NCBI GenBank assembly: GCA_001972305.1
Contig: BDDD01002359.1
Span: forward strand, 165,674-229,673
Reading direction: 5' to 3'
DNA: 64,000 nt
From: Cephalotus follicularis
Taxonomy: Eukaryota; Streptophyta; Magnoliopsida; Oxalidales; Cephalotaceae
Positions 32,686-44,727 of this stretch are shown piece after piece. The notes beneath the pieces were generated by a model. That model was not told the origin of the DNA. It ran no database searches and was given only the letters and a program-made list of their open reading frames with translations. A program made the position numbers and the translations under genes. Each line of letters begins with the position of its first letter. Within the stretch, counting starts at the first letter, position 1.

Positions 32686-35013
32686 TTAAGCAAACAAGCG
32701 TGGATATTGCTCCCGAATGTGCTTCTCCAACTCCCATGTAGCTTCACGTACGGGATGGTTCCTCCACAAAACTTTCACAAAAGGAACGGTCTTCCTACGT
32801 GTAACCCATTCCTGTCTATCCAGAATAGTCTCAGCCTCCTCATCATAAGATAGATCCTCCCGAATACTGTCCAGAGGATAGTGGACCACATGCAGGGGAT
32901 GATACTGATAACCCCTCAACAGAGACACGTGGAACGCATTATGGACGTGTGCTAACTACGGAGGCAAAGCTAACCGATATGCAACTGCGCCCACCTTTTC
33001 TAGAACTTCAAAGGGTCCAATAAACCGTGGACTCAAATTTCCCTTCATCCCAAACCTTCGAACTCCTTTCCAAGGTGAAACTTTTAAGAACACATGTTCA
33101 CCTACCTTGAACTCCAAGTCCCTCCGATGTCTATCCACATAACTCTTCTGTCGAGATTGTGCTGCCTTCAATCTCTCCCTTGCTATAGCCACTTTTTTAG
33201 TAGTGATCTATACTAGCTCGGGTCCCTCAATAACTCGTACTCCGCTCTCATCCCAACACGTTGGAGCCCTACACTTCCTCCCATATAAAGCTTCAAACGG
33301 AGCCATACAGATACTAGCGTGCCAACTGTTATTGTAGGCAAACTCCACCAAGCTCAAGTACTCATCCCAGCTCCCAGTCCAATCAAAAGCACAAGACCTC
33401 AACATATCCTCTAAGGTCCGGATGGTCCTCTCAGTCTGCCCATCCGTTTATGGGTGAAAAGTTGTATTGTAACTGAGCCTCGTACCCCACGCCTTCTGAA
33501 ACCCTTTCCAAAGCCATGAAGTGAAACAAGGATCTCCATCCAAAACAATGGATACAGGAGTCCCATGGAGTCTCACTATCTCCTGCTGGAACACCTCTAC
33601 CAAATGCTCCACAGAGAAATCCTCTCGAATGGCCAAAAAGTGAGCCGATTTAGTCAATCGATCCACAACTACCTAGAAAGCATCGTTCCTCCTGAAACTC
33701 CTTGGAAAACCAGTAACAAAACGCATCGAAATACTTTCCCATTTCCAAACTGGAATGTCGAAGGGCTATAACAATCCACTCGCTCGCTGGTGTTCAATCT
33801 TGACCTGCTGACAGGCCAAACATCTTCCAACGAATTCAGCTACATCCCTCTTCATTCCATTCCACCAGAAATTTTTTCTTCAAATCTCTATACATTTTTG
33901 TAGAACCTGGATGTATAGAAAATGGAGAACTGTGCACCTTAGACAAGACAGCTTCTCTGATAGTAGGATCAATCGGCACACACAACCCACTACCCAACCA
34001 TATAACACCATGTTCATCCACACAGAACTCTGACTGCTTACCCTTATTAACATTCTGGACTAAGGCCCATAACCCACCATCGTCACTCTGAGCCTCCTTA
34101 ATCGGAGAAATAAGAGTAGGTTCTATATTCATACCAGCCATATAACCTCCCGGACCCCGAACATACAAATTCAAATCCAACGGCTCCATGTCTGCTCTCA
34201 GCTGCGGCTGAGTAAGCAAAGCCGCTACACTCCCAAAACTCTTTCTACTAAGAGCATCAGCTACCGTGTTTGCTTTACCATGGTGGTACTGAATATTCAT
34301 ATCACAGTCCTTTAAAAGCTCCAATCACCTTCTTTGACGCATGTTCAACTCTTTCTGCGTGAAAATGTACTGAAGACTCTTATGATTGGTAAAAACGTCA
34401 CAAGTTTCTCCGTACAAATAGTGCCTCTAGATGTTCAATGCAAAGACAACCGCCGCTAACTCTAGATCATGTGTAGGGTAATTCACTTCATAAGGCTTCA
34501 ACTGTCTCAAAGCATAAGCTATCACATGACCATACTGCATTAAAACACGTCCCAAAGCCTTCTTAGAAGCATCACTGTAAATCTGGTATCCACCCGACCC
34601 GGATGGTAAATGAAGAATCGGTGCCGACACGAGACCATTCTTCAACTTCTCAAAGCTCGCTTCTCGTTCTTCATTCCACTCAAACTTGGCTCCTTTCCTC
34701 ATAAGTTGAGTCAGTGGTAAGGCTATGGAGGAAAAGCCTTCCACAAACCGCCTATTGTATCCAGCCAAACCCAAGAATCTGCCAACCTCCGTCACTGTGG
34801 TAGGTCTCAGCCATTTAGTAATAGCCTCAACCTTAGCAGGATCCACACTAATACCTTCCACTGTAACCACATTGCCCAAGAACGCCGCCTGTTTCATCCA
34901 AAACTTGCACATTGAAACTTTGCGTATAGCTAATTCTTCCTCAGAATACCCAGCACTATATGAAGCTATTCTTCATGCTCCTTCTTTGACTTGGAATGCA
35001 CAAGGATGTCATC
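32686..35013 (-). pseudogene. G2 pol: RT end, RNase H, integrase, chromodomain-like tail
   Basis: Starts at the split DD of RT ([15 protein letters not shown]), then 34427-34912 with RT thumb and RNase H ([30 protein letters not shown]). 33836-34324 has the YHHGKANTVADALSRK motif. The integrase zinc domain (FVGRCLACQQVK) lies near 33776-33833. The core 33208-33666 has [12 protein letters not shown] and IVLDGDPCFTS. 32956-33192 has the C-domain (LSPRFIGPFEVLEKVG). 32686-32928 ends with VKVLWRNHPVREATWE, chromovirus-like. Several stops and shifts. Confidence 0.88.
35009..35013. repeat. Target-site duplication of Sirevirus A, left
   Basis: TCATC, repeated at 51952-51956; removing one copy restores the RT reading frame of G2. 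Confidence 0.92.
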
Positions 35014-35132
35014 TGTTGACATTTATGTCTCAATCCTAAGTTTTGATGATAACATATTTGTGTTTAACAAAGTTTCTTGATGTGTAAGAATGCCATAAAG
35101 TGAGCAAAACAGCAAGAATTCTGCAGATACAG

Positions 35133-35506
35133 GTCAGACCGTCGACGCCCAAGGTTAAAGCGTTAGCGCTTTAGGAGGTAGTCGAGACAAGGGCCTAAGC
35201 GTCTACTGGTGGAGCGTTTGGAGAAGTGGAAGAAACACTCAAACCGTCGATGCCCAGATTCAAGCGTCTGCGCTTTGGGGTACTAAGCGTCTGCTCTTAG
35301 TGCAAAGCGTCTGCCGTCTAAACCAGTGAAGCCAATTGGAATTAAAATTGTCCCAAGCGTCGACGCCCAAGACTAAGCGTTAGCGCTTTGAGGTGCTGGT
35401 CGACTCCAACATTTTGAATGCCTGCGCTTTGAGCTGATAATTTGAATTTGAGATCCCTAACGGTCACATGACCGTCGACGCTTTAAAGGTGACAGTCGAC
35501 GCTTTG
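35133..35506. repeat. GTCGAC palindrome cluster, type G
   Basis: About 14 sites (CCGTCGACGCCC, AAAGCGTTAGCGCTTT, AAGCGTCTGC, ACCGTCGACGCTT), 120-490 bp from the LTR start. Includes GCGTCTGC variants that have lost the palindrome. Confidence 0.88.
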
Positions 35507-36082
35507 GTGGTGATCAAGAGGCTTATGTTAAGGCCCACGATAAGCCATGTGGAAACACTAACTTGAGTTAGTGAATGTTGTGAGAACCCAAGTGAGGGGT
35601 TAAAGAGAATCCCAAGTGAGGGGATAATGTTAGTTCTATTTACTTCATCACAAAAATAGATTTGGAGAGTGTCCAACCTATAATGTTCTATTTTAACGAG
35701 TTTATTTCACTCTTGTTGTTTCCGAATTTTACATCCTATTTTCGAAAATCTACTCGGAAAAAATAAACTTACGAACCTCATACTAAAGAAACTTACTAAA
35801 CTATAGAGAACACAACGTGAAGATAAAAAGAAGGTTTGTAAGCACATATATATAGAACAACGGAGTATCTAGGCAACCCTTACATAACCCTAACTAAGGT
35901 ATTACCTTACAGGTGATTTTGAGACAGTCTTTGACAAGGTCGGCAAGAGTTACGCCGAACCACTCTAAACTAGTGTTTGCAATCTCTCTAACTCTATCTC
36001 TTTTTATTGTTGGTTAAATTGCTATTGCTTGATTTTGTTGTTCATTGTTTTAAATTGCGAAAAGTTTAGATAATTTTTAGAA

Positions 36083-36120
36083 ACTACAATTCACCCCCCC
36101 CCCCCCCCCCCTTGTAGTTT
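36083..36120 (+). other. C18 tract in the loop of an 8-bp inverted repeat
   Basis: AACTACAA (36083-36090) and TTGTAGTT (36113-36120) flank TTCA plus 18 C. It lies 5 bp from the LTR end. C-rich tracts near LTR ends occur in other Sireviruses as I recall; the flanking inverted repeat is seen directly. Confidence 0.8.
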
Positions 36121-36127
36121 ATTCAAT

Positions 36128-36138
36128 TGGTATCAGAG
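36128..36138 (+). other. Primer-binding site of Sirevirus A
   Basis: TGGTATCAGAG, initiator methionine tRNA type, 2 bp after the LTR. Confidence 0.92.
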
Positions 36139-36190
36139 TGGTAGGCTTATTATTCTTAATTGTTAGAGCCTTTGACGATCTAGATTGACA

Positions 36191-38098
36191 ATGAACTCAA
36201 ACGTAGGAGAGAGCCAAAACATCTCTAAACCCCCTTATTTCGATGGCAACAACTATAGCCATTGGAAAGCAAAGATGACCATTTTCATCCAATCCCTTGA
36301 CTACAATTTATGGGACCTCATAGTTGATGGTCCAAATCTTCCCACCATTACTCTTGAAAATGGGGATGTAGTCTCCAAGCCTAGGAATCTCTATGACGAC
36401 AATGATAGGAAGAGAGTCCAAATAAATGCTAAGGCTAAGCATATCATTATTTGTGCTATAAATTCTAATGATTTTAATAGAATTTCGTCTTGCGTTTCCG
36501 CCAAGGAAATGTGGGATAGACTTGAGGTCACCTACGAAGGGACTAATCAAGTTAAGGAGGCCAAAATTAGCATGCTTGTACATGATTATGAAATGTTTAC
36601 TATGAATGAGAACGAAGATATTAAATCCATGTTCTCTAGATTTACAAACATTATCAATGCTTTACAAGCTTTAGATAAGACATTTTCTAACAGTGAAATG
36701 GTAAGAAAAATTCTTAGGTGCTTACCAAGGACTTGGATGCCGAAAGTCACAGCAATTGAGGAAGCAAAGAACCTCAACGTCCTTCCACTTGAAGATCTTC
36801 TTGGGTCATTAATGACTCATGAATTATCAATGCAAAAGAAGGATGACGATGAAGAAAAGGAGAAGAAGAAGAACAAGATAGTGGCCTTAAAATCATCCCA
36901 AACCGAAGATTCCGAGGATGATGATGATGATGATGAAGAGCTAGCATTTATCACCCGAAGGTTCAAAAAATTCCTTGCCAGCAAAAAGAAATTTGGTGGA
37001 AGGCCAAACAAGAAAATTCACTAAAAAGGAGAACCAAGCAAGCTCGAAGAAATTATATGCTTCGGGTGCAATAAACTGGGGCACTACAAAAGCGATTGCC
37101 CTCACCTCAAGAAGAAGGACTTATACAAGAAGAAGAAGAAGGCCATGATCGCAACATGGGACGATAGCGATGAGTCTAGCTCGGATGAAGACTCAAATGA
37201 AGAGGTGGCTCAAATAGCATTGATGGCTTTTGAGGAACAAGAAGAAGTAGAAAGAAATGAGGTAACATATGACGAACTTGTTCTAGTGGTAGAAAAGTAT
37301 AGCTCTATAATTGCTTCATTAAAGAAAAAGGTTAAGTCTTTGGCAAATGAAAATGATGAACTAAAATTGGCTAAGGAAGAAACCTCAAATAAAATAGAGG
37401 TAGACCTCCTGGAAAATGAAGTAGCATACCTTGTAAAAGAGAACAAAAATCTCAAGGAGGAAATAGAAGCTTTAAAGAAAACCTTCTCAAAGTTTTCTAA
37501 TAGTAGTGAGAAGCTTGAAAATCTCCTTGGGATGCAAAGATGTGTATTTGATAAAGCCGGCCTAGGATATGAGGAAATGAACAATGTTAAGCTTTATCAA
37601 ACATTCTTTGATTGGAAGGAGAAAATAGAAAAAGAAAAGGTTGAGAAGGCTAAGATTAAAAAGAAAACCATGTGTGACTATTGTGGTAAAATTTGACACA
37701 CATCTTTTACTTGCTTCCATAAAAAGAATGCCATGTTTAGGAAGAATTTGATTAGATCATGCAATTTTTGTGGTAAACATGGACACACATCTTCACAATG
37801 CTATCATAAGAAAAATGCCATGAGTAAGAAAAATGTCTTGTGTACACATTGTGGTAAGTATGGTCATACATATTCATCTTGTTTTCATAGAAGAAATAAT
37901 ATGTATAAAAGAAGAGTTGTTGCTTTTTGCAATAATTGTGGTAATAATGGACATACCTCTACATCATGCTTTTATAAAGGAAATGTGTTGAATGACTTGA
38001 ACTTCTCTAGAACAAAAAGAAGTTGGGTTCCGAAAGGAACCATTTTGACTAACCCCAAAGGACCCAAAGTTTGTTGGGTACCTCAAAAGAAAATTTGA
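36191..38098 (+). pseudogene. Sirevirus A gag
   Basis: Starts at ATG 36191 (MNSNVGESQNISKPPYFDG). N-terminal capsid-like domain with YSHWKAKMTIFIQSLDYNLW, an acidic and lysine-rich linker, and knuckle CFGCNKLGHYKSDC. A coiled coil (SSIIASLKKKVKSLANENDE through EEIEALKKTF) and the LLGMQR...GLGYEEM motif follow, then three or more knuckles (CNFCGKHGHTSSQC, CTHCGKYGHTYSSC, CNNCGNNGHTSTSC). Two nonsense codons, TAA 37022-37024 and TGA 37694-37696, are sense codons in copy B. The natural end is TGA 38096-38098. Confidence 0.9.
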
Positions 38099-38113
38099 AT
38101 TTTGTGTTTGTAG

Positions 38114-38730
38114 GTGTGCTTGAAGGCATTATCGAATAAGAGACAATGGTACTTGGATAGTGGATGCTCCAAGCATATGATGGGCGACAAAAGTCTCTTC
38201 GTCAAATATGAATCAAAGGAAGGAGGAGAAGTAACTTTTGGAGACAATGCAAAAGGGAAGATCAAAGGTGTTGGCTCCATAGGTAACCCTAAAACTTCCA
38301 TTCATAATGTGTTGTTTGTTGATGGACTTAAGCACAATCACTTGAGCATAAGCCAATTATGTGACAAGGATTGTACAGTCGTTTTTGAAAAGGACTTATG
38401 TAAAGTGATAAATATAAATGATGATCAAGTAAAGTTTATTGGACATAGACATGGAAATGTATATGTAGTAGAATAGTTGATTTAGTTAATATTAAATGTT
38501 TGGTTTCCATGAATGATGACAGTTGGCTATGGCATAGAAGATTAGGTCATGTAGGAATGTCAACCATTTCAAAGCTTTTGAAACATGAACTAGTTAAAGG
38601 ACTTCCTAAGATTAGTTTTGAAAAGGATAGAGTTTGTGATGCATGTCAATATGGAAAACAAACTAGAGCCTCTTTTCAAAGCAAGAACATTGTATCTACA
38701 ACTAGGCCTTTGCAACTTTTACATCTAGAC
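38114..38730 (+). pseudogene. Sirevirus A protease and GAG-pre-integrase
   Basis: Begins after a second in-frame stop (TAG 38111-38113). The protease site WYLDSGCSKHM is intact. A frameshift near 38476 separates it from [17 protein letters not shown] and the pre-integrase cysteines ([12 protein letters not shown]). It breaks at 38730 in the LLHLD motif, where the inverted B LTR begins. Confidence 0.87.
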
Positions 38731-39447
38731 GCTTAAAATGTAGGATAAAAGCTTTTAGATGAGCCTTTTTTATTTGAATGCTTGGAGTATGATTTCTTTG
38801 AATGATTTGATATCTCTTGTGTTGCTCTTCTATTTTTCTTCCAAACATTCGTGTATATATATCCTCTTGCCTCATAGATCCGTTGGGAATGTATTGGGAT
38901 TGATTCCATAATGGAATGTCCACTAAAACTCTGTCAGAAACTGTTCCAGCCGACCAAAGCGTCGACTGTCACCTTTAAAGCGTCGACGGTCATGTGACCG
39001 TTAGGGATCTCAAATTCAAATTATCATCTCAAAGCGCAGGCGTTCAGAACGTTGGAGTCGACCGGCACCTCAAAGCGCTGACACTTAGTCTTGGGCGTCG
39101 ACGGTTTAGACAGTTTTAATTCCAATTGGCTTCACTGGTTTAGACGGCAGACGCTTTGCACTAAGAGCAGACGCTTAGTACCCCAAAGCGCAGACGCTTG
39201 AATCTGGGCATCGACGGTTTGAGTGTTTCTTCAACTTCTCCAAACGCTTCACCGGTAGACGCTTAGGCCCTTGTCTTGACTGCCTGTTAAAGCGCTGGCG
39301 CTTTAACCTTGGGCGTCGACGGTCTGACCTGTATCTGCAGAATTCTTGCTGTTTTGCTCACTTCATGGCTTTCTTGCACATCAAGAAACTTTGTTAAACA
39401 CAAATATGTTATCATCAAAACTTAGGATTGAGACATAAATGTCAACA
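38731..39447 (-). mobile_element. 3' LTR of Sirevirus B, truncated
   Basis: Minus-strand LTR start at 39447, matching the A 3' LTR (50998 to about 51712). It ends mid-LTR against A integrase at 38730. Confidence 0.86.
38950..39327. repeat. GTCGAC palindrome cluster, type G
   Basis: Inverted equivalent of the A LTR cluster, including AAAGCGTCGACTG, AAAGCGTCGACGGT and TTAAAGCGCTGGCGCTTTAA. Confidence 0.86.
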
Positions 39448-40246
39448 ATCTCCCCCTTTTTGATGATGACACAATTTGTTTCATTTTAAGCATAATAATC
39501 GTTAAGTTAAAAACATCAACACATAAAGTACAAAAGTAAAATTTAGGAACTTGTTAAGTTCCCAAAAGCATTTGCTCCCCCTGAATTTATTACCTCCCCC
39601 TTAGTCATATAAGGGGTATTTTTACTTTGTCATTAATTCCCTTATGCATTATTATGCTATCTCTCACAAATTTTCAATTTTATCCCAATCTCACAATATT
39701 CTCCCCCTTTTTGTTATCATCACAAAAAGGGATTAAAATGCTATCTTCAAAATCAAATTCCATATTCTAATTCTTAAAATCATTCCATAACTTTCACATT
39801 TCATGCATGTTTTACTCATTACTACAAGATTGTCACTTCTTATTACAAAATGGTAAACATGCTGCAAAAACAATCATTCCAACTCCATAATCTTTAAACC
39901 AGTGCATATTGAGTTCAAAACAGTACATAGTCCACAATTGAACAAACTACTAATCCAAACATACCAAAAACAAATATTTCAAAGCTAGAGCACCAACACA
40001 CAATCTGCATATAGAATCTTTCATCATTTCAAATAACAAGCTGCAAATGACAAATTCAAGTCGAAGCATTCCAAATCCACAATGTTTAAACCAGTACACA
40101 TTAGAACTAAAACAAAACATAGTCATTTCACATTACACAATGGAACTTGTTACAAATGTCACTTTCAATTTATACAAGCTGCAAACCAAACTACAAATCC
40201 AAGCAGAAAACAACAGAAAATGCAAATGAAAATGAGATGCATATGC
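39448..40246 (-). other. Sirevirus B 3' untranslated region
   Basis: About 800 bp with no gene. Three polypurine-type tracts on the minus strand: next to the LTR (39448-39460), near 39595-39605, and near 39705-39720. The arrangement is the same in A. Multiple polypurine tracts are a reported Sirevirus trait, from memory. Confidence 0.7.
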
Positions 40247-41497
40247 TCATTCGTCCATGTGAGTGACCTCATCGTCACCACCGACGTCTCCCTCCATGTC
40301 GTCGGTTGCTGCATCATCCGGGGGATTGTCGTCGTGGCTAGAGGATGAAGAGATGAGCCCTCCATATTCGATAATGCCTGTGTCAGTAAACTTTTTAGCA
40401 ATTCTCTTCTAACGCCTCTTCACGGACTGCATATTCATCTTCATTTCCTCAACATTTTTCTGTAGCCCTTTGATAGCATCAAATATCTCATCTAGCCTAT
40501 CCCTTGGAAGATGGACATCCGGGATTGGTTCAGCTTGAGGTTCGATTTGTAGTGGTATGTTTTCAGCTTCTTCCCCTATCTCAGCTTCTCCTTCCTCTTC
40601 CACTACACGGTTGGAGTCCTCGTCCCTTGGAATCCATGTACCGAGCCTCTTGTGCTTTTTGAACCCCATCCTCCCAAGGGTTCTTTTCCCAAGTTTGTCT
40701 GCACTTTGGAGATCATGGTGTACTTCTCCAGTAAGGTCAATATTGAAAAAGTGGAGAATCTTTGTTATTATATTGCTATAACCTAATCTCGCGTTCTCTT
40801 GGTCGTGAATCGAATGCATATGATTGAGCATCAGGAAGAGAACGTTTATTCTTCGGCCAGTAATAAAGTGATACATCGTGTAGGCTTCCATGTGGGTCAC
40901 CTCGTCAAACCTACCGGCTTTTGGTAGAATGTGCGTACATACCGCACAGTGTAGGAATCTATAATCCAAGGGGAGGTTCCTAATATACATTCGCTGAACA
41001 TGATCAGCGTTCTCACAAAATAACACACGCACGCAGTCTTGTCGGTCAAAATCTGAACTAGTCACCCAAGACCTTTGATTCCAACCCATAGCACCACCAT
41101 TTGGTACATTCAAGATAATGTTTAGTCTCCTTAAGTCTAAATCAATAGTCTTATTTTTAACCATAGTGGTTAAGCTATCCATTGAGCTACCTCGTATGTG
41201 TACATAGAATTCTTTCATGAGTTCGGGACAGCTAGGCAAATTCAGAAAGAAAAAAGGTTCTAAACCTTGAAACCTAATCCATTCCACAATGGGAAAACCT
41301 TCTCTAGAGCAAAAATCAAAATCTAATACTTTTCCTACAAGTATTTTTCTATTGAAATAAGCCTCAGGGTACCTAGGAATGGATGGAATGACCTCTGGTG
41401 TGGTGGATGGAGCAGCAATCCCCTTGCCCTTTTTCCCAGCTGACTTCTTCTTTGCCTTGGAGCCTTGGCCTGCCTCAAAATTGTTGGTTCTAGTCAT
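40247..41497 (-). pseudogene. Sirevirus B third ORF (plant-transposon-protein-like)
   Basis: 416-codon reading from the ATG at 41497 (MTRTNNFEAGQGSKAKKKSA) to TGA 40247-40249, identical in length to copy A. The only lesion is TAG at 40409-40411; the frame is also open upstream to 41548. Basic N-terminus, then a domain resembling the putative plant transposon protein family (FYVHIRGSSMDSL, LPLDYRFLHCAVCTHILPKA, MYHFITGRRINVLFLMLNHM), a C-terminal coiled coil (LDEIFDAIKGLQKNVEEMKM) and an acidic tail. No signal peptide or membrane segment is visible, so it is not obviously envelope-like. Function unknown. Confidence 0.78.
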
Positions 41498-41644
41498 GAT
41501 TGATGTTGTATGAAGGTCAATCTGTGTTTTTCGAGTGATTATCGCCAAGAAATCGTCGGAGATATGTGTTTTTGAGTTTAGGGTTTAATGTTTTGTGCGT
41601 AAAACCCTTGGCAGACGGTGCTTTTTAACTTAAAACGCGATTAA

Positions 41645-41770
41645 AGCGTCGATCGTTTGGGGTTAAGCGTCGGTGCTTAGACCAATTTCCCCAATTTTGA
41701 ACCCTAATTTTTCTTTAAAGCGCTGACGCTTTAAAAGCAACAGTCGGCGCTTTGCTCTGTTTTTCTGCAG
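41645..41770. repeat. Palindrome cluster, type G, between pol and third ORF of B
   Basis: AAGCGTCGATCG, AAGCGTCGGTGCTT, AAAGCGCTGACGCTTTA and CAGTCGGCGCTTTG, ending in CTTTGCTCTGTTTTTCTGCA (41750-41769). Internal spacer, not LTR. Confidence 0.85.
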
Positions 41771-41873
41771 TTTTTCCGTAAATGCGCGAGAATGAATGCA
41801 AATGATGCATAAATGAGAAAACAAGCACTTTGAGCAAGCATACATATTCACAACAATCATAGAAACATGTTAA

Positions 41874-42307
41874 TCACTCAATTTCACACAAACCTAATTC
41901 CAATCTAAATTTCAAAAACGTTTGTTCATCTAATGGTTTGGTGAATATGTCCGCAACTTGTTCTTGGGTCAGGACGAATACTAATTCGATATCATCCTTT
42001 TCTATGTGATCTTTTATAAAGTGATATCTAATGTCAATGTGCTTAGTTCTAGAGTGATGAACTGGATTTTTCCCCAATCATATAGCACTAGTGTTATCAC
42101 ACCTAATTGGCACTTTTACAAAGTTAAACCCTTAGTCAAGAAGTTGTTGCTTCATCCACATGATTTGTGCGCAACAACTGCCTGCGGCAATATATTCGGC
42201 TTCTGTAGTCGAAAGTGCTACCGAATTTTGTTTCTTGCTAAACCAAGAAATAAGCATATTGCCTAAGAATTGACATGTGCCACTTGTGCTATTTCTATCC
42301 ACTTTAT
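41874..42307 (-). pseudogene. Sirevirus B RNase H, C-terminal part
   Basis: Ends with QVADIFTKPLDEQTF...LGLCEIE. Upstream is NHSRTKHIDIRYHF-type sequence and the DRNSTSGTCQFLG motif, split at 42307 by a solo LTR. Minor stops and shifts. Confidence 0.86.
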
Positions 42308-42968
42308 TGTCACACCCCGTTTTCCATTCACGTACAATGGACCAGCATATGTGGTGATATCAGAAATAAGCATAAAATAATATTCCAGCAATATCATTAA
42401 ATACATAAACAATTTGCGGAAGTAGTTATTAAGCTGAAATATAAGCCGTCCGCACGCATCCCATACTACGTGCGGGTAAAACAACAGTTATCCTTACATT
42501 ACATCATAACGGGGTAGGAACCGTTCAATACAATACCAAAACAGTACATCAACAACATTAAAATAACAACCTTAAGGATAAAGTGGTTGTTAGATCTGCA
42601 GAGAACATGCAAACATTCCCCTTTTGCATGTTCTGGCAGGTGGTGAGACATAAGTGCCATTCCCATCTGTCCATCATTGTCTTGCACATGCCAGAAAATC
42701 TGTTCTGTCAAAACCAGTCGACTGCTCATAGTGGGCAGTCGACTGCCCTCCTCACGTGGCAGACAGTCGGCTGTTGCCCTGTGGCAGTCGGCTGTCTGAC
42801 CCAAATTAGGGTTTCTAATCTTTGATACATCCCTAATTGCACATTTAATCACCCCTCAACAATTACCAATCATATAAATCAATAAAATTGGACAATTAAC
42901 TCAAATAAAATGCATATCTAATTTAAATATTAGATCAAAATGCATTAATTAAAGTTGTGGTCATTACA
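42308..42968 (-). mobile_element. Solo LTR inserted in Sirevirus B RNase H
   Basis: 661 bp, TGTCACACCCCG to ATTACA on the plus strand, flanked by TTAT at 42304-42307 and 42969-42972. Removing it restores the RNase H text seen intact in copy A near 48100-48125. On the minus strand it starts TGTAATGACCACAAC, like L2. Its cluster offset equals that of L2 copy 1, so it is an L2-related short LTR. Confidence 0.9.
42714..42792. repeat. GTCGAC palindrome cluster, type S
   Basis: CAGTCGACTG near 42716 and 42738, and CAGTCGGCTG near 42764 and 42782; about 175-255 bp from the LTR start. Confidence 0.87.
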
Positions 42969-44727
42969 TTATATCCTCCGAAATCGGCATCGGAGTAAGT
43001 GTGTAGGTCAAAGGATGATTTCCTAGGATACCATAGTCCTAGAGACGGTGTATATGCTAAATATTTAAAGATGCGTTTTACGGCTTGAAAATGCGATTCT
43101 TTTGGACATGCTTGAAATCTAGCACACAAGCACACGCTAAACAAGATATCCGGCCTACTTGCCGTTAAATAAAGCAAAGATCCTATCATACTTCTATACA
43201 ATTTTTGATCGATTGACTTACCTTGCTCATCCTTATCAAGCTTTGTAGTTGTGCTCATGGGTGTCTTGCTCTTTGTGGCATTCTCCATCCCGACTCTTTT
43301 AAGTAGATCCTATCATACTTACCTTGAATTCTACCTGCATGATCTTAGCAAAACTCTTGCACAAGTTCTTGTTAGTAGAATCAAAAATAATATCATCTAC
43401 ATATACTTGAACAATTAAAATTTCATCATCGACGGTTTTTGTAAAAAGGGTAATATCAATAGTGCCTCTCTTAAAATCATTTTCAAGTAGATATCCACTT
43501 AGCTTTTTATACCAAGCTCTTGGAGCTTGTTTCAAGCCATATAGAGCCTTTGAAAGCTTAAAAACATGGTCGGGAAAATGAGGGTTTTCAAACCCGGGAG
43601 GTTGTTCCACATACACTTCCTCCTTTATTAACCCATTTAAAAAAGCACTTTTTACATCCATTTGAAAAAGAGTAAAATCCTTAAAAGAAGCATATGCAAG
43701 CAACATACGTATAGATTCTAATCTAGCTACGGGTGCATATGACTCCTCAAAGTCGATTCCCTCTTCTTAGGAATATCCCTTAGCAACTAGTCTAGCCTTG
43801 TTCCTAATTACTATACCTTGGTCATCTACCTTGTTCCTATAAACCCATTTTGTTCCTATTATGTTTTGGTTACTAGGTCTAGGTACTAGGTTCCATACTT
43901 CACTCCTTTCAAATTGATTCAATTCTTCTTCCATGGCATTAATCCAATTTTCATCCTTTTCGGCCTCGTTTATATTTTTAGGCTCAATTTGAGATAAGAA
44001 TGCAATATAATTATGATTAATGCTAGATCTAGTAGAAACACCTAATCTAGGGTTACCTATAATAGNTATGAAAATAACTAATGTTCGGCTTTCTCCCCCT
44101 CCATAATTCATATGGAGTCTTTTTGAGAATAGGCCTAATTGATATTCGATTTAGGATATAACATGAAGTATTCATTGCTTCCGCCCAAAAATATTTTGGT
44201 AAATTATTTTCATTTAAAAGTGTTCTACACATTTCTTGTAATGTTCTATTCTTCCTTTCAACAACCCCATTTTGTTGAGGTGTTCTAGGAGTGGAGAACT
44301 CATGTATAAAACCATTTTCATTTCAAAAGTTTTCAAACAAATGATTTTCAAATTCTTTTCCATGATCACTTCTAATTTTAGAAATTGTAGTGTCTTTTTC
44401 ATTTTGAACGGTTTTGCAAAAGCTTGAAAATTCTTTAAAAGATTCACTTTTGTGGGCTAGGAAAATAGTCCATGTATATCTTGAATAATCGTCTACAATA
44501 ACCATGGCATATGATTTTCCTCCTAGGCTTCTAACATCTATTGGTCCAAATAAGTCTAGATGTAAGAGTTGCAAAGGCCTAGTTATAGATACAATGTTCT
44601 TGCTTTGAAATGAGGCTCTAGTTTGTTTTCCATATTGGCATGCATCACAAACTCTATCCTTTTCAAAACTAATCTTAGGAAGTCCTTTAACTAGTTCATG
44701 TTTCAAAAGCTTTGAAATGGTTGACAT
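42969..44727 (-). pseudogene. Sirevirus B integrase, RT and RNase H N-part
   Basis: 44323-44727 carries the pre-integrase and integrase core (LFGPIDVRSLGGKSY, KIRSDHGKEFEN). The 43767-44447 frames hold the integrase tail and RT start (WVYRNKVDDQGIVIRNKARL). 43299-43706 is the RT palm with YVDD intact ([12 protein letters not shown]). 42969-43288 is the connection and RNase H start (YSDADFGGY). Shifts and stops separate the frames. Base 44066 is N in the assembly. Confidence 0.88.

Larger units (their letters stand above)
35014..36125 (+). mobile_element. 5' LTR of Sirevirus A
   Basis: 1,112 bp, TGTTGACATTTATG to ATTCA. The first about 495 bp match the 3' LTR and both B LTRs. From 35510 to about 35930 the sequence is unlike them. 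The end (about 35950-36125) matches the end region of the solo LTR at 6262-7497 (GCCGAACCACTCTAAA). A C18 tract near the end is flanked by AACTACAA and TTGTAGTT. Confidence 0.85.

Noticed and set aside
36817..37584. Serine-rich minus-strand ORFs opposite Sirevirus gag
   Set aside because: Shadow frames of GAT/GAA/AAG-rich gag coding sequence.
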